Below are positions 25,824 to 36,216 of a DNA stretch of 64,000 bases, in pieces; within the stretch, counting starts at the first letter, position 1, and each line of letters begins with the position of its first letter. Source of the DNA: Paracoccus seriniphilus. GTDB lineage: Bacteria; Pseudomonadota; Alphaproteobacteria; Rhodobacterales; Rhodobacteraceae. A program made the position numbers and the translations under genes. The DNA lies in contig NZ_CP067129.1 in the NCBI RefSeq assembly GCF_028553745.1, positions 2,338,501 to 2,402,500 of the forward strand, written 5' to 3'. The notes beneath the pieces were generated by a model. It was not told the DNA's origin and did not search any database. It saw only the letters and a list, made by a program, of their open reading frames with translations.

Positions 25824-27422
25824 CTATTCGCCCTTGGTAACCTGACGATAGATCACCGAGGCCACGGCTCCGCCCGAGTTCCAGTTCTGCACGTTTTCCT
25901 GCAGGCCGGTATTCTCGATACGCTGGAACAGCGGCACGATCGGGGCCTCGGCCTGATACTGGCGCTGGATGTCCATATACATCTGGGCGCGTTTCTCGCC
26001 ATCCTGTTCCAGAGTCGCGGCAACGGTGGCCTCGTTCATTTCCTCGGGCACGGCATAGGCGTTGCGCCATGCCAGCAGGCCGGTCGCGCGGGCCTCGTCG
26101 CTGTTGTCGGGATTATAGGCAAAGGTCGCTGCATTGGTGTTGGGATCCGAATAATCCGGCCCCCATTCGCCAAGGAAGATGGGCACTTCGCGAGCACGAT
26201 AGGCATCCAGCACCTGCGCGCCGGTCATCTGTTCGATATTCAGCGTCAGCCCGGCCTGTGCCATCGATGCCTGCAAGGCCTGCGCCACATCCACATATTC
26301 GCGCAGATCACGAACCTTGGTCGTGATGGTGCCGCCCTCGATCCCGGCATCTGCAAGGATCTGCTTGGCCTTTTCGACATCATAGGTCCAGGGCTGTTCC
26401 TCCAGCGCACCCAGATATCCCTTGGGCAGGAAGGACTGATGGGTCATGAACATGCCCTTCAGGAAGCTGTTGGTGATGCCCTCGTAATCGACCAGATATT
26501 TCATCGCCTCGATCACGGCGGGGTTGGACAGAAGCTCATCCTTCTGGTTCAGACCCATATACAGAATCCGACCGCGCGGCTCGTCCTGAATTTTCACGCC
26601 ATCGGTGCTGGACAAGGATTCGACATCGGTGGGCGTCAGGTTGCGCGCCGCATCGATATCGCCTTTTTCCAGCAGCAGGCGTTGCGCACTGGATTCCGCG
26701 ACATTGCGCACGACGATGCGTTTCATCGCCGGGGCACCCTGCCAGTAATCCTCATAGGCGGCCAGTTGCACCGCCTGATTGGGTTGCCACGCCGCCAGGG
26801 TAAAGGCACCCGAACCGGCCTCATTGGTGTTCAGCCAGGTATTGCCCAGATCATCGCCTTCGGCATGGCTCATCACCGTTTCCTTGTCGATGACGCTGGC
26901 GACATCGGCGGTCAGGCAGTTCAGCACGAAGGTCGGCGCATAGGGCTGATCCAGCGTCAGCGTCAGCTTGTTGCCGTCAAAGGTGATCTTTTCCTCGACG
27001 TTCTCGGGGGTAAAGCCGAATTGCGTCAGGATGAAGGCCGGTGTCTTGTTCAGCTTGACGACGCGTTGCAGCGACCATGCCGCATCCTCGGCCCGCACCG
27101 GATTGCCCGAGTGGAAGGTTACGCCATCGCGGATGGTGAAGGTGATCGACAGGCCATCCTCGGACACCTCCCAGCTTTCTGCCAGCGAGGGTTGAAAGCC
27201 CTTGTCCATATCCAGCGGATCGAAATCGACCAGCCGGTCATAGGTGTTGTTGTTGACGTCATTGCCCGAGAATTCAAAGGTCTGCGCCGGATCAAGGCTG
27301 ATGATGTCGTCAATGGCGGCAGCCACGACCAGCGTATCGGCGGGCGTTTCAGCATAGGCGGCCGGAGCAAGCGCAATCGCCGAGGCCAGCAACAGCGCGC
27401 GCGGTGTCAGAAGATGTTTCAT
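25824..27422 (-). CDS. Peptide-type ABC transporter, periplasmic binding protein
   Basis: A 532-residue family 5 solute-binding protein. The signal peptide (MKHLLTPRALLLASAIALAP) is cleaved near AAYA|ETPAD. The family signature AESWEVSEDGLSITFTIRDG VTFHSG region is followed by NPVRAEDAAWSLQRV. It binds peptides, or possibly other family-5 ligands such as nickel, opines or sugars. ATG 27422 is preceded by GGGGAA; the longer open frame upstream overlaps the CoA-transferase gene and is rejected. First gene of the transporter set. Confidence 0.92.
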   Translation of the reverse strand: MKHLLTPRALLLASAIALAPAAYAETPADTLVVAAAIDDIISLDPAQTFEFSGNDVNNNTYDRLVDFDPLDMDKGFQPSLAESWEVSEDGLSITFTIRDGVTFHSGNPVRAEDAAWSLQRVVKLNKTPAFILTQFGFTPENVEEKITFDGNKLTLTLDQPYAPTFVLNCLTADVASVIDKETVMSHAEGDDLGNTWLNTNEAGSGAFTLAAWQPNQAVQLAAYEDYWQGAPAMKRIVVRNVAESSAQRLLLEKGDIDAARNLTPTDVESLSSTDGVKIQDEPRGRILYMGLNQKDELLSNPAVIEAMKYLVDYEGITNSFLKGMFMTHQSFLPKGYLGALEEQPWTYDVEKAKQILADAGIEGGTITTKVRDLREYVDVAQALQASMAQAGLTLNIEQMTGAQVLDAYRAREVPIFLGEWGPDYSDPNTNAATFAYNPDNSDEARATGLLAWRNAYAVPEEMNEATVAATLEQDGEKRAQMYMDIQRQYQAEAPIVPLFQRIENTGLQENVQNWNSGGAVASVIYRQVTKGE

Positions 27423-27558
27423 GATTTGGTTCCCCGTCGTCTTGTTGGCTCCCGGCGGGACCGGGGCTGCATGGAATGCAGGTTGGCGCAAGGCGCCTGC
27501 GCTGGCAAGGGGCGCGGTTCCGAACCGCAGCCCCGGTCCGGAACTGCCTGCAAGACGT

Positions 27559-28707
27559 TCAGTCGGCCTCGAAACTCCAGCTTCCGCCACCCAATGCGGG
27601 GGCGGCGCGTTCCACCGTCAGCGGGCTGCGCGAAAAGCGGATCGGGGTTCGCAGCCCGGCAATGCCTTCGGGCGCGATCCGCATACCGCGTGCCGCAACC
27701 TGGGGGTCGGCCAACGCCTCGGCCACGTCATTCACCGGCCCCGCCGGAACCCCGGCCTTTTCCAGCGCGGCGATCAGTTCGGCGCGACTGCTGCGCCGGG
27801 TGGCATCGGCCAGAATCGGGATCAGCCGTTCGCGATTGGCGACACGCGCGGGGTTGGTCGCATAGTCGGCATCGCTTGCAAGGTCATCCAGCCCCAGCGC
27901 CGCGCAGAGCATCGCGAACTGACGGTCATTGCCACAGGCGATGATCATTTGACCGTCGCTGGCCGGGAACAGCTGATAGGGCACGATATTGGGATGTGCA
28001 TTGCCCAGCCGATGGGGCACCTTGCCGCCCAGCAGGTAGTTGGTTGCCTGATTGGCCAGCACGGCAACGCCACAATCCATCAGCGACAGGTCGAGATGCT
28101 GCCCCATGCCCGATCGCGCCCTTTCGGCCAACGCTGCCTGCACGGCGACAACGCCATACAGTCCGGTGAAGATGTCGATCCAGGCCACGCCGACCTTCTG
28201 GGGCTCGCCCTCGGGATCGCCGGTCAGATCCATGATTCCCGTCATGCCCTGAATCAGGAAATCATAGCCCGGCTGCGCCGCACGCGGGCCATCCTGACCA
28301 AAGCCGGTGATCGAGGCATAGACCAGGCCGGGATTGCGCGCAGACAGGCTGTCATAGTCCAGCCCGTATCGCTTCAACCCGCCCAGCTTGAAATTCTCGA
28401 TCACCACATCGGCCTGATCGATCAGCCCGATCAGCCGATCCAGATCGGCCTTGTCCCTGAAATCGCAGGTGACCGAGCGTTTGCCGCGATTGGCCGCGTG
28501 GAAATAGGCGGCCACGGTTTCGGTACTGCCATCTGCGCAGGGGCGTTCGATGAAAGGTGGCCCCCAGCGGCGGGTGTCGTCACCTTCGGGAGCCTCGATC
28601 TTGATGACCTCGGCGCCCAGATCGGCCAATGTCTGACCGATCCAGGGACCGGCCAGAATGCGCGCCAGTTCGACGACCTTCAGTCCTTTCAGCGGAGCCT
28701 CAGCCAA
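27559..28707 (-). CDS. CaiB/BaiF (type III) CoA-transferase, probable glutarate CoA-transferase
   Basis: A 382-residue class III CoA-transferase. The family start [19 protein letters not shown] and [20 protein letters not shown] are clear. [18 protein letters not shown] and the catalytic-Asp region [21 protein letters not shown] follow. Adjacent to gcdH under a divergent LysR gene, it matches the arrangement of glutarate catabolism, where such an enzyme activates glutarate using succinyl-CoA; that substrate is inferred from context. The start is probably TTG 28707, overlapping the gcdH stop and preceded by GGGG. An ATG at 28737 would overlap gcdH by 38 bases. Confidence 0.86.
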   Translation of the reverse strand: MAEAPLKGLKVVELARILAGPWIGQTLADLGAEVIKIEAPEGDDTRRWGPPFIERPCADGSTETVAAYFHAANRGKRSVTCDFRDKADLDRLIGLIDQADVVIENFKLGGLKRYGLDYDSLSARNPGLVYASITGFGQDGPRAAQPGYDFLIQGMTGIMDLTGDPEGEPQKVGVAWIDIFTGLYGVVAVQAALAERARSGMGQHLDLSLMDCGVAVLANQATNYLLGGKVPHRLGNAHPNIVPYQLFPASDGQMIIACGNDRQFAMLCAALGLDDLASDADYATNPARVANRERLIPILADATRRSSRAELIAALEKAGVPAGPVNDVAEALADPQVAARGMRIAPEGIAGLRTPIRFSRSPLTVERAAPALGGGSWSFEAD

Positions 28708-29899
28708 AAGCCTGCAACCCCGTCTGAGCGCGACCAAGGATCAGCGCGTGAACATCATGCGTGCCCTCGTAGGTGTTCACCGTCTCGAGGTTCTGGGCGT
28801 GGCGCATGACATGATATTCGACCTGAATGCCATTGCCGCCGTGCATGTCGCGGGCCATGCGGGCGATATCCAGCGCCTTGCCGCAATTGTTCCGCTTGAC
28901 GATGGAAATCATCTCGGGCGCGAAACGGCCTTCGTCAAACAGCCGCCCCACACGCAGAGAGGCCTGCAGGCCAAGCGCGATCTCGGTCTGCATGTCGGCC
29001 AGCTTTTTCTGGAACAACTGTGTGGCGGCCAGCGGCTTGTTGAACTGATGGCGGTCCAGACCGTATTGCCGGGCGCGGAACCAACAGTCCTCGGCCGCCC
29101 CCATCACGCCCCAGCTGATGCCATAGCGCGCGCGGTTCAGACAGCCGAAGGGCCCGCCCATGCCTTCGATATTGGGCAACAGCGCGTCTTCGCCGACCTC
29201 GACATCCTCCATCACGATCTCGCCGGTGATCGAGGCACGCAGCGACAGCTTGCCGCCGATCTTGGGCGCGGACAGACCCTTCATGCCCTTTTCCAGCACG
29301 AAGCCGCGCACCTTGCCGCCATGGGCTTCGGACTTGGCCCAGACCACGAAGACATCCGCGATGGGTGCATTCGAAATCCACATCTTCGAACCGTTCAGCA
29401 CATAGCCGCCCTCGGTCTTCCTGGCGCGGGTCTTCATGCCGCCGGGATCGGATCCGGCATCGGGCTCGGTCAGGCCAAAGCAGCCGATGAACTCGCCCGA
29501 GGCCAGCCTGGGCAGATATTTCTGCTTCTGCTCTTCGCTGCCATAGGCTTCGATCGGGAACATCACCAGCGAGGACTGGACCGAGGCCATGCTGCGATAG
29601 CCGCTGTCGATCCGCTCGATTTCGCGCGCAACAAGGCCATAGGACACATAAGAGGCCCCGACGCCACCATATTCCTCGGCCACGGTCACGCCCAGCATGC
29701 CCGCAGCGCCCATTTCACGGAAGATCTCGGGGTCGGTGTGTTCATCCATATAGGCGTCCTGCACCCGCGGCGCGAGGCTTTCAGCCGCAAAGGCCGCCGC
29801 GCTGTCGCGGATCATGCGCTCTTCTTCGGTCAGCTGGTCGCTCAGCAGGAACGGGTCGTCCCAGGTGAAGGCGGCGCCCTTGTGCGATTTCGTGGACAT
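28700..29899 (-). CDS. gcdH: Glutaryl-CoA dehydrogenase
   Basis: A 399-residue flavoprotein of the acyl-CoA dehydrogenase family that oxidises and decarboxylates glutaryl-CoA to crotonyl-CoA in lysine, tryptophan and glutarate breakdown. Diagnostic features are the substrate-binding Arg in [15 protein letters not shown] (equivalent to human Arg94) and the catalytic base Glu378 in [35 protein letters not shown] is the flavin-contact loop. ATG 29899 follows a strong AGGAGG, so the 74-codon upstream extension, which runs into the LysR gene, is rejected. Cotranscribed with the CoA-transferase gene. Confidence 0.95.
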   Translation of the reverse strand: MSTKSHKGAAFTWDDPFLLSDQLTEEERMIRDSAAAFAAESLAPRVQDAYMDEHTDPEIFREMGAAGMLGVTVAEEYGGVGASYVSYGLVAREIERIDSGYRSMASVQSSLVMFPIEAYGSEEQKQKYLPRLASGEFIGCFGLTEPDAGSDPGGMKTRARKTEGGYVLNGSKMWISNAPIADVFVVWAKSEAHGGKVRGFVLEKGMKGLSAPKIGGKLSLRASITGEIVMEDVEVGEDALLPNIEGMGGPFGCLNRARYGISWGVMGAAEDCWFRARQYGLDRHQFNKPLAATQLFQKKLADMQTEIALGLQASLRVGRLFDEGRFAPEMISIVKRNNCGKALDIARMARDMHGGNGIQVEYHVMRHAQNLETVNTYEGTHDVHALILGRAQTGLQAFG

Positions 29900-30002
29900 C
29901 AATTTCCTCCTAAACGGACCCAAAGCTTTCTGCCGCCCAGTCTTAACCTTTTGCAACCGTCGCACAAAACGCATAATGCACATCAGTTCATGCATGGAAT
30001 GA

Positions 30003-30908
30003 ATGATCATGCGCCAAAGACGCTTTCTGCCCAATCTCAGCCTGCTGCTGGCTTTCGATGCGGTGATGCGCAACGGGTCGGTCACGGCAGCCGCCCATGA
30101 CCTGTCACTGACCCAAAGCACGGTCAGCCGCCTGATCCAGACGCTGGAGGCCCAATTGGGTCAGGTTCTGTTCACCCGCCACCGCAAGCGGCTGATCCCG
30201 ACCGAGGCTGCCCAACGCTATTTCCGTGAAATCTCGAATGCGCTGGATATCGTGCAGCGGGCCAGCATGTCGGTCATTGCCAATCCCGATGGCGGCGCGC
30301 TGTCGCTGGCGGTCCTGCCGACATTCGGCACCCGGTGGTTGGCACCGCGCCTGCCCGACTTCATGTCGGCCAATCCCGGCATCTCGATCAATCTTTCGAC
30401 CCGTTTCACGCGGTTCAATTTCGACACCGAGCCGTTTGACGCGATGATGTGCTTTGGGCAGGACGACTGGCCCGAAGCCAGCCACATGAAGCTGTTCGAC
30501 GAAAAGATGACAGCCTGTGTTTCTGCGGATTTTCTGCAACGCCACCCGATCCACCACGCCGAGGATCTGCATGATTGCCTGCTGTTGCAGCTGGAGACCC
30601 GCCCGACGGCATGGAACGCCTGGTTCAAGGGACAGTCCGCCCCGCCCCCGCCGGTGTCCAACGCCATGCTGATGGATCAGTTTTCCATGATGATCCAGGC
30701 CGCGATTTCCGGCATCGGCGTTGCACTGCTGCCCGATTATCTGGCCCGGATCGAGATCGCACAGGGCCGTCTGCACCCGGTGTTGCGCGAGGCGGTCCCC
30801 GGACCCGGAGCCTATTGGCTGGTCTGGCCTCAGGCCAAGGATGACTTCGGGCCGCTGCGCGCCTTCCGGCAGTGGATCTCGTCCAGCCTGGCGCAGCAGG
30901 AGCCATAG
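30003..30908 (+). CDS. LysR-family regulator, probable activator of the gcdH cluster
   Basis: A 301-residue LysR-type regulator. The N-terminal winged helix-turn-helix reads [32 protein letters not shown] in its conserved core. The effector-binding domain follows from ~95 ([21 protein letters not shown]), with [14 protein letters not shown] near 240. It is divergent from gcdH with 103 bases between starts, the classical LysR arrangement in which the regulator controls the neighbouring gene. An ATG at 30009 is an alternative start. The effector is unknown; glutarate or glutaryl-CoA is the obvious candidate. Confidence 0.9.
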   Translation: MIMRQRRFLPNLSLLLAFDAVMRNGSVTAAAHDLSLTQSTVSRLIQTLEAQLGQVLFTRHRKRLIPTEAAQRYFREISNALDIVQRASMSVIANPDGGALSLAVLPTFGTRWLAPRLPDFMSANPGISINLSTRFTRFNFDTEPFDAMMCFGQDDWPEASHMKLFDEKMTACVSADFLQRHPIHHAEDLHDCLLLQLETRPTAWNAWFKGQSAPPPPVSNAMLMDQFSMMIQAAISGIGVALLPDYLARIEIAQGRLHPVLREAVPGPGAYWLVWPQAKDDFGPLRAFRQWISSSLAQQEP

Positions 30909-30992
30909 GAAAACAGCGACGACAGGGATGCAGTGACTTTCCCCTGACATGATTGCAACCTATTGTCCGCGCAAATCAATGGAACAGACAAA

Positions 30993-32021
30993 ATGCCCGC
31001 AAAGCCTCTGAACATCCGCCCTGTCCGCGATATCGCGACACAACCCAATCTGCTGATCGTGGCGCAGGCCGGACGTCTGGAATACGAGGCGCTGATTCTC
31101 GCTGCCAGCCTGCGGCATTCCTCACCGGGCTGGAAGGGCAAGCTGATCGTCGCCGAGCCCCGGCCCGAAGGCGCATGGCTGGGGCATGAAACACTGATTT
31201 CCGAGCCGGTGCGCGGGGCGCTGCAGCATCTGGATGCCGAGATACGCCCCTTCACCGCGCAGCATTTTGGAGCCGCCTATCCCTATGGCAACAAGATCGA
31301 GGCGCTGTCCGTCCTGCCCGAAGAGGAGCCCTTCCTGTTTCTGGACAGCGACACATTGATCACCGGGTCACTGGACAGGCTTGAATTTGATTTCGACCGG
31401 CCTTCGGCCTCGATGCGGCGCGAAGGAACATGGCCGGTGCCGCCGCTCTATGGCCCCGGGTATGGGGCCATCTGGAAGTCGCTCTATGATCGCTTCGGAC
31501 TGGATTTCGACAGTTCTCTGGACCTCTCGCAGCCGGATGAGCATTGGGAACGCTATCTGTATTTCAACGCCGGCTGGTTCTTCGGCGCCGATCCGGCCGA
31601 ATTCGGGCGCAGGTTTCTGGAATGGGCGCTGGCTGTGCGCGCCGAACCCGGCGATGAACTGGCCTGCCAGAGTCTGGACCCCTGGCTGGATCAGGTGGTC
31701 CTGCCGCTGGTCATCCATTCCCTCGGTGGCGGTCGCCCCGATGAAGCACTGGCCGGTCTGGATGGGGCAACGACCTGCCACTATCGCAAGTTGCCGCTGC
31801 TTTACGCCACGCAACCCGATGAGGTGCTGGATGTCCTTGAACAGGCGGTCGCGCCCAACAAGATCAAGAAATGCCTGCGTGAATGGGAACCCGCCCGCAA
31901 GCTGATCTATCAAGGCAAAGGGCGCAGCAAGGTGCGCCCCATGTTCGATCGTGATGCCCTGCCTGCGCGCGAACAGCCCATTCGGAACCAGTTGCGCAAG
32001 AAGGGCTGGTGGCTGGTCTGA
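30993..32021 (+). CDS. Hypothetical protein, glycosyltransferase-like with DxD motif
   Basis: A 342-residue cytoplasmic protein with no signal or membrane segment. LLIVAQAGRLEYEALILAAS at ~20-40 looks like a nucleotide-sugar-binding strand-helix. YPYGNKIEALSVLPEEEPFLFLDSD TLITG ends in a DSD motif (118-120), as in GT8-type retaining transferases. YLYFNAGWFFG later fits the same fold. The C-terminus is basic (LIYQGKGRSKVRP, IRNQLRKKGWWLV). The acceptor is unknown and family assignment is by pattern only. ATG 30993 is chosen over an in-frame TTG at 30963. It is convergent with the next gene, three bases away. Confidence 0.7.
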   Translation: MPAKPLNIRPVRDIATQPNLLIVAQAGRLEYEALILAASLRHSSPGWKGKLIVAEPRPEGAWLGHETLISEPVRGALQHLDAEIRPFTAQHFGAAYPYGNKIEALSVLPEEEPFLFLDSDTLITGSLDRLEFDFDRPSASMRREGTWPVPPLYGPGYGAIWKSLYDRFGLDFDSSLDLSQPDEHWERYLYFNAGWFFGADPAEFGRRFLEWALAVRAEPGDELACQSLDPWLDQVVLPLVIHSLGGGRPDEALAGLDGATTCHYRKLPLLYATQPDEVLDVLEQAVAPNKIKKCLREWEPARKLIYQGKGRSKVRPMFDRDALPAREQPIRNQLRKKGWWLV

Positions 32022-32024
32022 CGA

Positions 32025-33077
32025 TCAGCCCTCGCCCGCGCTTTCCGAAGACCGCGCCCAAAGGTTCACATCGCCCGAAGCCGACAATTCGTCGATCCGG
32101 TCCAGTTCGGCCTGCGTGAATTCAGTGTTGTTCAGCGCGCCGACGCAATCCTCGACCTGCGAAGGGCGCGATGCCCCGATCAGGGCACTGGTCACGCGTC
32201 CGCCGCGCAGCGTCCATGCCACAGCCATTTGTGCCAGCGTCTGCCCGCGTTCGGCGGCAAGATCGTTCAGCCCGTTCAGCCGCGCGATCATGTCGTCGCT
32301 CAGCCAGTCGGGTGACAGCGATTTCCCCTGCGCCGCGCGACTGTCCTGCGGCACGCCGTTCAGATATTTTCCGGTCAGCATGCCCTGCGCCAGGGGCGTG
32401 AAGACGATGCTGCCCACGCCCAGATCGTCCAGCGTATCCAGCAGGCCGTCATTCTCGATCCAGCGGTTCAGCATGTTGTAGCTGGGCTGATGGATCACGC
32501 AGGGGGTGCCCAGATCCTTGAGGATCGCCACGGCCTCGGCGGTGCGTTCGCTGTTATAGCTGCTGATCCCGGCGTAAAGCGCCCGCCCCGACCGCACGAT
32601 GTGATCCAGCGCACCCATGGTTTCTTCCAGCGGTGTGTCCGGGTCGAAACGATGCGAATAGAAGATATCGACGTAATCGACGCCCATCCGCCTGAGCGAC
32701 TGGTCACAGCTTGCAATCAGGTATTTGCGGCTGCCCCATTCGCCATAGGGCCCCACCCACATGTCGTATCCGGCCTTGCTGCTGATCAGAAGCTGGTCGC
32801 GATAGCCTGCGAAATCATTGCGCAATATCTCGCCAAAGGCCTCTTCGGCGCTGCCCGGAGGCGGCCCATAGTTATTGGCCAGATCGAAATGGGTGATGCC
32901 CAGATCAAAGGCCGTCCGGCAGATCTCGCGCTTGGTCTGATGGGGGGTGTCATGCCCGAAATTATGCCACAGCCCCAGGCTGATCGCGGGCAGTTTCAGC
33001 CCCGACCGGCCACAGCGGCGATAGCTCATACGGTCGTAGCGGTCACCCGCCGGTTGATAGCGCAGCTCTTCAACCAT
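32025..33077 (-). CDS. Aldo/keto reductase, YghZ/MgrA-like
   Basis: A 350-residue member of the AKR14-like group that includes E. coli YghZ (L-glyceraldehyde-3-phosphate reductase). Typical sequence includes MSYRRCGRSGLKLPAISLGL WHNFG, FDLANNYGPPPGSAEEAFGE (Asp, Tyr), LLISSKAGYDMWVGPYGEWG (Lys) and DIFYSHRFDPDTPLEETMGA (His). It probably detoxifies methylglyoxal or related aldehydes with NADPH. The start overlaps the last eight bases of ileS, with GAGG nine bases upstream inside ileS, so it should be translationally coupled to the synthetase gene. Confidence 0.9.
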   Translation of the reverse strand: MVEELRYQPAGDRYDRMSYRRCGRSGLKLPAISLGLWHNFGHDTPHQTKREICRTAFDLGITHFDLANNYGPPPGSAEEAFGEILRNDFAGYRDQLLISSKAGYDMWVGPYGEWGSRKYLIASCDQSLRRMGVDYVDIFYSHRFDPDTPLEETMGALDHIVRSGRALYAGISSYNSERTAEAVAILKDLGTPCVIHQPSYNMLNRWIENDGLLDTLDDLGVGSIVFTPLAQGMLTGKYLNGVPQDSRAAQGKSLSPDWLSDDMIARLNGLNDLAAERGQTLAQMAVAWTLRGGRVTSALIGASRPSQVEDCVGALNNTEFTQAELDRIDELSASGDVNLWARSSESAGEG

Positions 33078-36003
33078 GGCTCAGAACCTCGTCACAGCGG
33101 GCACAGACGCCCGGATGGTCATGTGTTCCCACATCGGGAAGGATTTTCCAGCAGCGCTGGCACTTCTGGCCTTCGGCCAGTTCGAAGACCACGCCCAGAC
33201 CGGGAGCCTCGGTCATGCGGAAGGCCTCGTTCGGGATCGGATCGCCGCTCAGCGACAGATCCGAGACAATGCAGATATCGGCGAAGTTCACCGATTTCAG
33301 CGCCTCGAGCATATCGCCATCCTCGACATGAACGACCGGCGCGGCCTCGAGGCTGGCACCGATGGTCTTGTCGCTCCGCTTGACCTCCAGCGCGGCGGTC
33401 ACCACGCGGCGGGCGCGACGGACATGATCCCACTTCGTGGCCAGAGGCTCATTCAGCCAATCCGCAGGGGTCAGCGGGAAGTCATGCAGATGCACGCTGT
33501 CATCCTCGGACGGATGGCGCGACAGCCAGACGTCCTCCATCGTGAAGGGCAGGATCGGCGCCAGCCATGTCACCAGTCGGTGATAAACGATATCCAGAAC
33601 CGTGCGCGCCGCACGGCGACGTTCGCTGTCGGGCGCATCGCAATACAGCGTGTCCTTGCGAATGTCGAAATAGAAGGCCGACAGATCGACCGTGCAGAAC
33701 TGGAACAGGACCTGGAAGACGCCCTGGAAATCGAACTGCTCGTATCCGCTGCGCACCGTGTGATCCAGTTGCGCCAGACGGTGCAGAACCCATTGCTCCA
33801 GTTCGGGCATCTGTGCCGGATCCAGCCGTTCAGCCTCATCGAAACCGGCCAGGGCCCCCAGCATGAAGCGCAGCGTATTGCGCAACCGGCGATAGCTGTC
33901 CGCCGTACCTTTGAGGATTTCCTTGCCGATGCGCTGATCGGCGGTGTAATCGGCCTGCGCCACCCAGAGCCGCAGGATATCCGCGCCATATTGCTTGATG
34001 ATTTCGGCGGGCACGACGGTATTGCCCAGCGACTTGGACATTTTCATGCCCTTTTCATCCAGCGTGAAACCATGGGTCACGACGTTGCGATAGGGCGCAC
34101 GCCCCTTGGTCGCACTGGCTTGCAACAAGGAGGACTGGAACCAGCCGCGATGCTGGTCGGTGCCTTCCAGATAGACATCCGCGATGCCGTCGCTGGCCCC
34201 ATCCTTGCGGTCGCGCAAGACAAACGCATGGGTCGAGCCACTGTCGAACCAGACATCCAGCACATCCATGACCTGTTCATAGGCATCGGGATCAACGATG
34301 CCGTCCAGCACGCGGGCCTTGAAGCCATCGTGATACCAGACATCGGCACCCTCGGCCTCGAAGGCTTCGATGATGCGATCATTGACGCGCGAATCACGCA
34401 GCAGGAAGTCGGGATCGGTCGGTCTTGCCCCCTTGCGCACGAAGCAGGTCAGAGGCACGCCCCATGCCCGCTGGCGCGACAGCACCCAGTCAGGACGGCT
34501 TTCGACCATTGCGTGAATGCGGTTGCGCCCGGTCTGGGGCCACCATTTGACCAGTTTGTCGATGCTGGTCAGCGCGCGAGAACGAATGGTGTCGCCATAT
34601 TCGCCCATGCCGTCTTCCAGCTTCTCGTCGATGGCGGCGAACCATTGCGGAGTATTGCGATAGATCAGCGGTGCCTTGGAGCGCCAGCTATGGGGATAGC
34701 TGTGCTTGATCTTGCCCTTGGCCAGCAACTTGCCCGCCCATGCCAGCTGCTTGATGACGCTGACATTGGCCGGGCCGTCCTTGCCATCCGGGGCCACGAT
34801 GGTTTCGCCCCCGAACAGCGGCAGATCGGCGCGATAACTGCCGTCAGGTTCGACGTTATAGGTCATGGGCAGCTTGAATTTCAGACCAAGCTGATAGTCG
34901 TCATCACCGTGGCTGGGCGCGGTATGCACGAAACCGGTACCGGCATCATCGGTGACGTGATCGCCCGGCAGCATTGGAACATCGTAATCCCATTCACCCT
35001 GCGCACCTTCGACGCCGCGCAGCGGGTGGGCCATTACCATCGCCGCCAGATCCTCATGCGACACATCACACAGGCGGCGCACGCAATCCTCGCCCGACAG
35101 CTTGGCCTGGGCCAGAACCGACTCGGCCAGAGCGTCGGCAAGAATCAGGCGGTCCCCGATGTCGGCCTTGGCATCCTCGGGTCGGCCGATGATCTCATAC
35201 AGGCCATAGGTGATCTCGGGCCCGAATGCGACGGCACGGTTCTGCGGAATCGTCCAGGGCGTGGTGGTCCAGATCACCACATCGGTCGGCGTCTTGGTAA
35301 AGACCTCGTCCGCTGCCTGCACGACCCGGAAACGCACCCAGATCGTGTGGCTGGTGTGATCGTGATATTCGACCTCGGCCTCGGCCAGCGCGGTCTTTTC
35401 GACCGGCGACCACATGACGGGCTTGGAGCCCTGATACAGGGTGCCATTCATCAACAGCTTCATGAATTCAGCCGCAATCACCGACTCGGCATGAAAATCC
35501 ATGGTCAGATAGGGATCATCCCATTTTCCGGTGACGCCCAGACGCTTGAACTCGTCGCGCTGGATAGAGACCCAGTCATCGGCAAAGCGGCGGCACTCCT
35601 GACGGAATTCGACCACATCGACGGCATCCTTGTCCTTGCCGGCCTTGCGGTATTTTTCCTCGATCTTCCATTCGATCGGCAGGCCGTGACAGTCCCAGCC
35701 CGGCACATAGCGCGCATCACAGCCCATCATCTGGTGGCTGCGCACGATGATGTCCTTGATCGTCTTGTTCAGCGCGTGGCCGATATGCAGATGCCCGTTC
35801 GCATAGGGAGGACCATCATGCAGGATGAACGGACGGCGGCCTTCGGCACGCTCGCGCAGCCGGTCATAGATGCCGATCCGCTCCCAGCGGTCCAGCCATT
35901 CCGGCTCGCGCTGGGGCAGACCCGCGCGCATCGGGAAATCGGTCTGGGGCAGAAAAACGGTGTCGCGGTAGTCAGGGGCGTCGGACGTGCTTGCGGCGCT
36001 CAT
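33070..36003 (-). CDS. ileS: Isoleucyl-tRNA synthetase
   Basis: A 977-residue class I aminoacyl-tRNA synthetase charging tRNA-Ile. HIGH is at 73-76 (ANGHLHIGHALNKTIKDII) and KMSKS near residue 650 (EKGMKMSKSLGNTVVP). The CP1 editing domain between them includes TTTPWTIPQNRAVAF. The C-terminal zinc-binding module, CQRCWKILPDVGTHDHPGVC and CARC, is of the bacterial type-I IleRS, the mupirocin-sensitive class. Length is somewhat above the E. coli enzyme (938). It is the first gene of a two-gene unit with the aldo/keto reductase. Confidence 0.96.
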   Translation of the reverse strand: MSAASTSDAPDYRDTVFLPQTDFPMRAGLPQREPEWLDRWERIGIYDRLRERAEGRRPFILHDGPPYANGHLHIGHALNKTIKDIIVRSHQMMGCDARYVPGWDCHGLPIEWKIEEKYRKAGKDKDAVDVVEFRQECRRFADDWVSIQRDEFKRLGVTGKWDDPYLTMDFHAESVIAAEFMKLLMNGTLYQGSKPVMWSPVEKTALAEAEVEYHDHTSHTIWVRFRVVQAADEVFTKTPTDVVIWTTTPWTIPQNRAVAFGPEITYGLYEIIGRPEDAKADIGDRLILADALAESVLAQAKLSGEDCVRRLCDVSHEDLAAMVMAHPLRGVEGAQGEWDYDVPMLPGDHVTDDAGTGFVHTAPSHGDDDYQLGLKFKLPMTYNVEPDGSYRADLPLFGGETIVAPDGKDGPANVSVIKQLAWAGKLLAKGKIKHSYPHSWRSKAPLIYRNTPQWFAAIDEKLEDGMGEYGDTIRSRALTSIDKLVKWWPQTGRNRIHAMVESRPDWVLSRQRAWGVPLTCFVRKGARPTDPDFLLRDSRVNDRIIEAFEAEGADVWYHDGFKARVLDGIVDPDAYEQVMDVLDVWFDSGSTHAFVLRDRKDGASDGIADVYLEGTDQHRGWFQSSLLQASATKGRAPYRNVVTHGFTLDEKGMKMSKSLGNTVVPAEIIKQYGADILRLWVAQADYTADQRIGKEILKGTADSYRRLRNTLRFMLGALAGFDEAERLDPAQMPELEQWVLHRLAQLDHTVRSGYEQFDFQGVFQVLFQFCTVDLSAFYFDIRKDTLYCDAPDSERRRAARTVLDIVYHRLVTWLAPILPFTMEDVWLSRHPSEDDSVHLHDFPLTPADWLNEPLATKWDHVRRARRVVTAALEVKRSDKTIGASLEAAPVVHVEDGDMLEALKSVNFADICIVSDLSLSGDPIPNEAFRMTEAPGLGVVFELAEGQKCQRCWKILPDVGTHDHPGVCARCDEVLSHG

Positions 36004-36216
36004 CGGGGTAATCCTTCGTCATGCATTCGGACAGATGTAACCCGGCGGCGTAAGACCTTACGCCACCGGGCTGCTAATTCGATGTCCAAACGCCGGAAAT
36101 TCCATGCTGACCTCTATAGAAAGGCGATGGCAGCGCTGCAAGCGCAGCCCGCGAAAGTTTCAGCCTTTTCCCGTGAACGCCTTGCCTTGGCCAGGAGACA
36201 GCACCAGATTGTCCCC

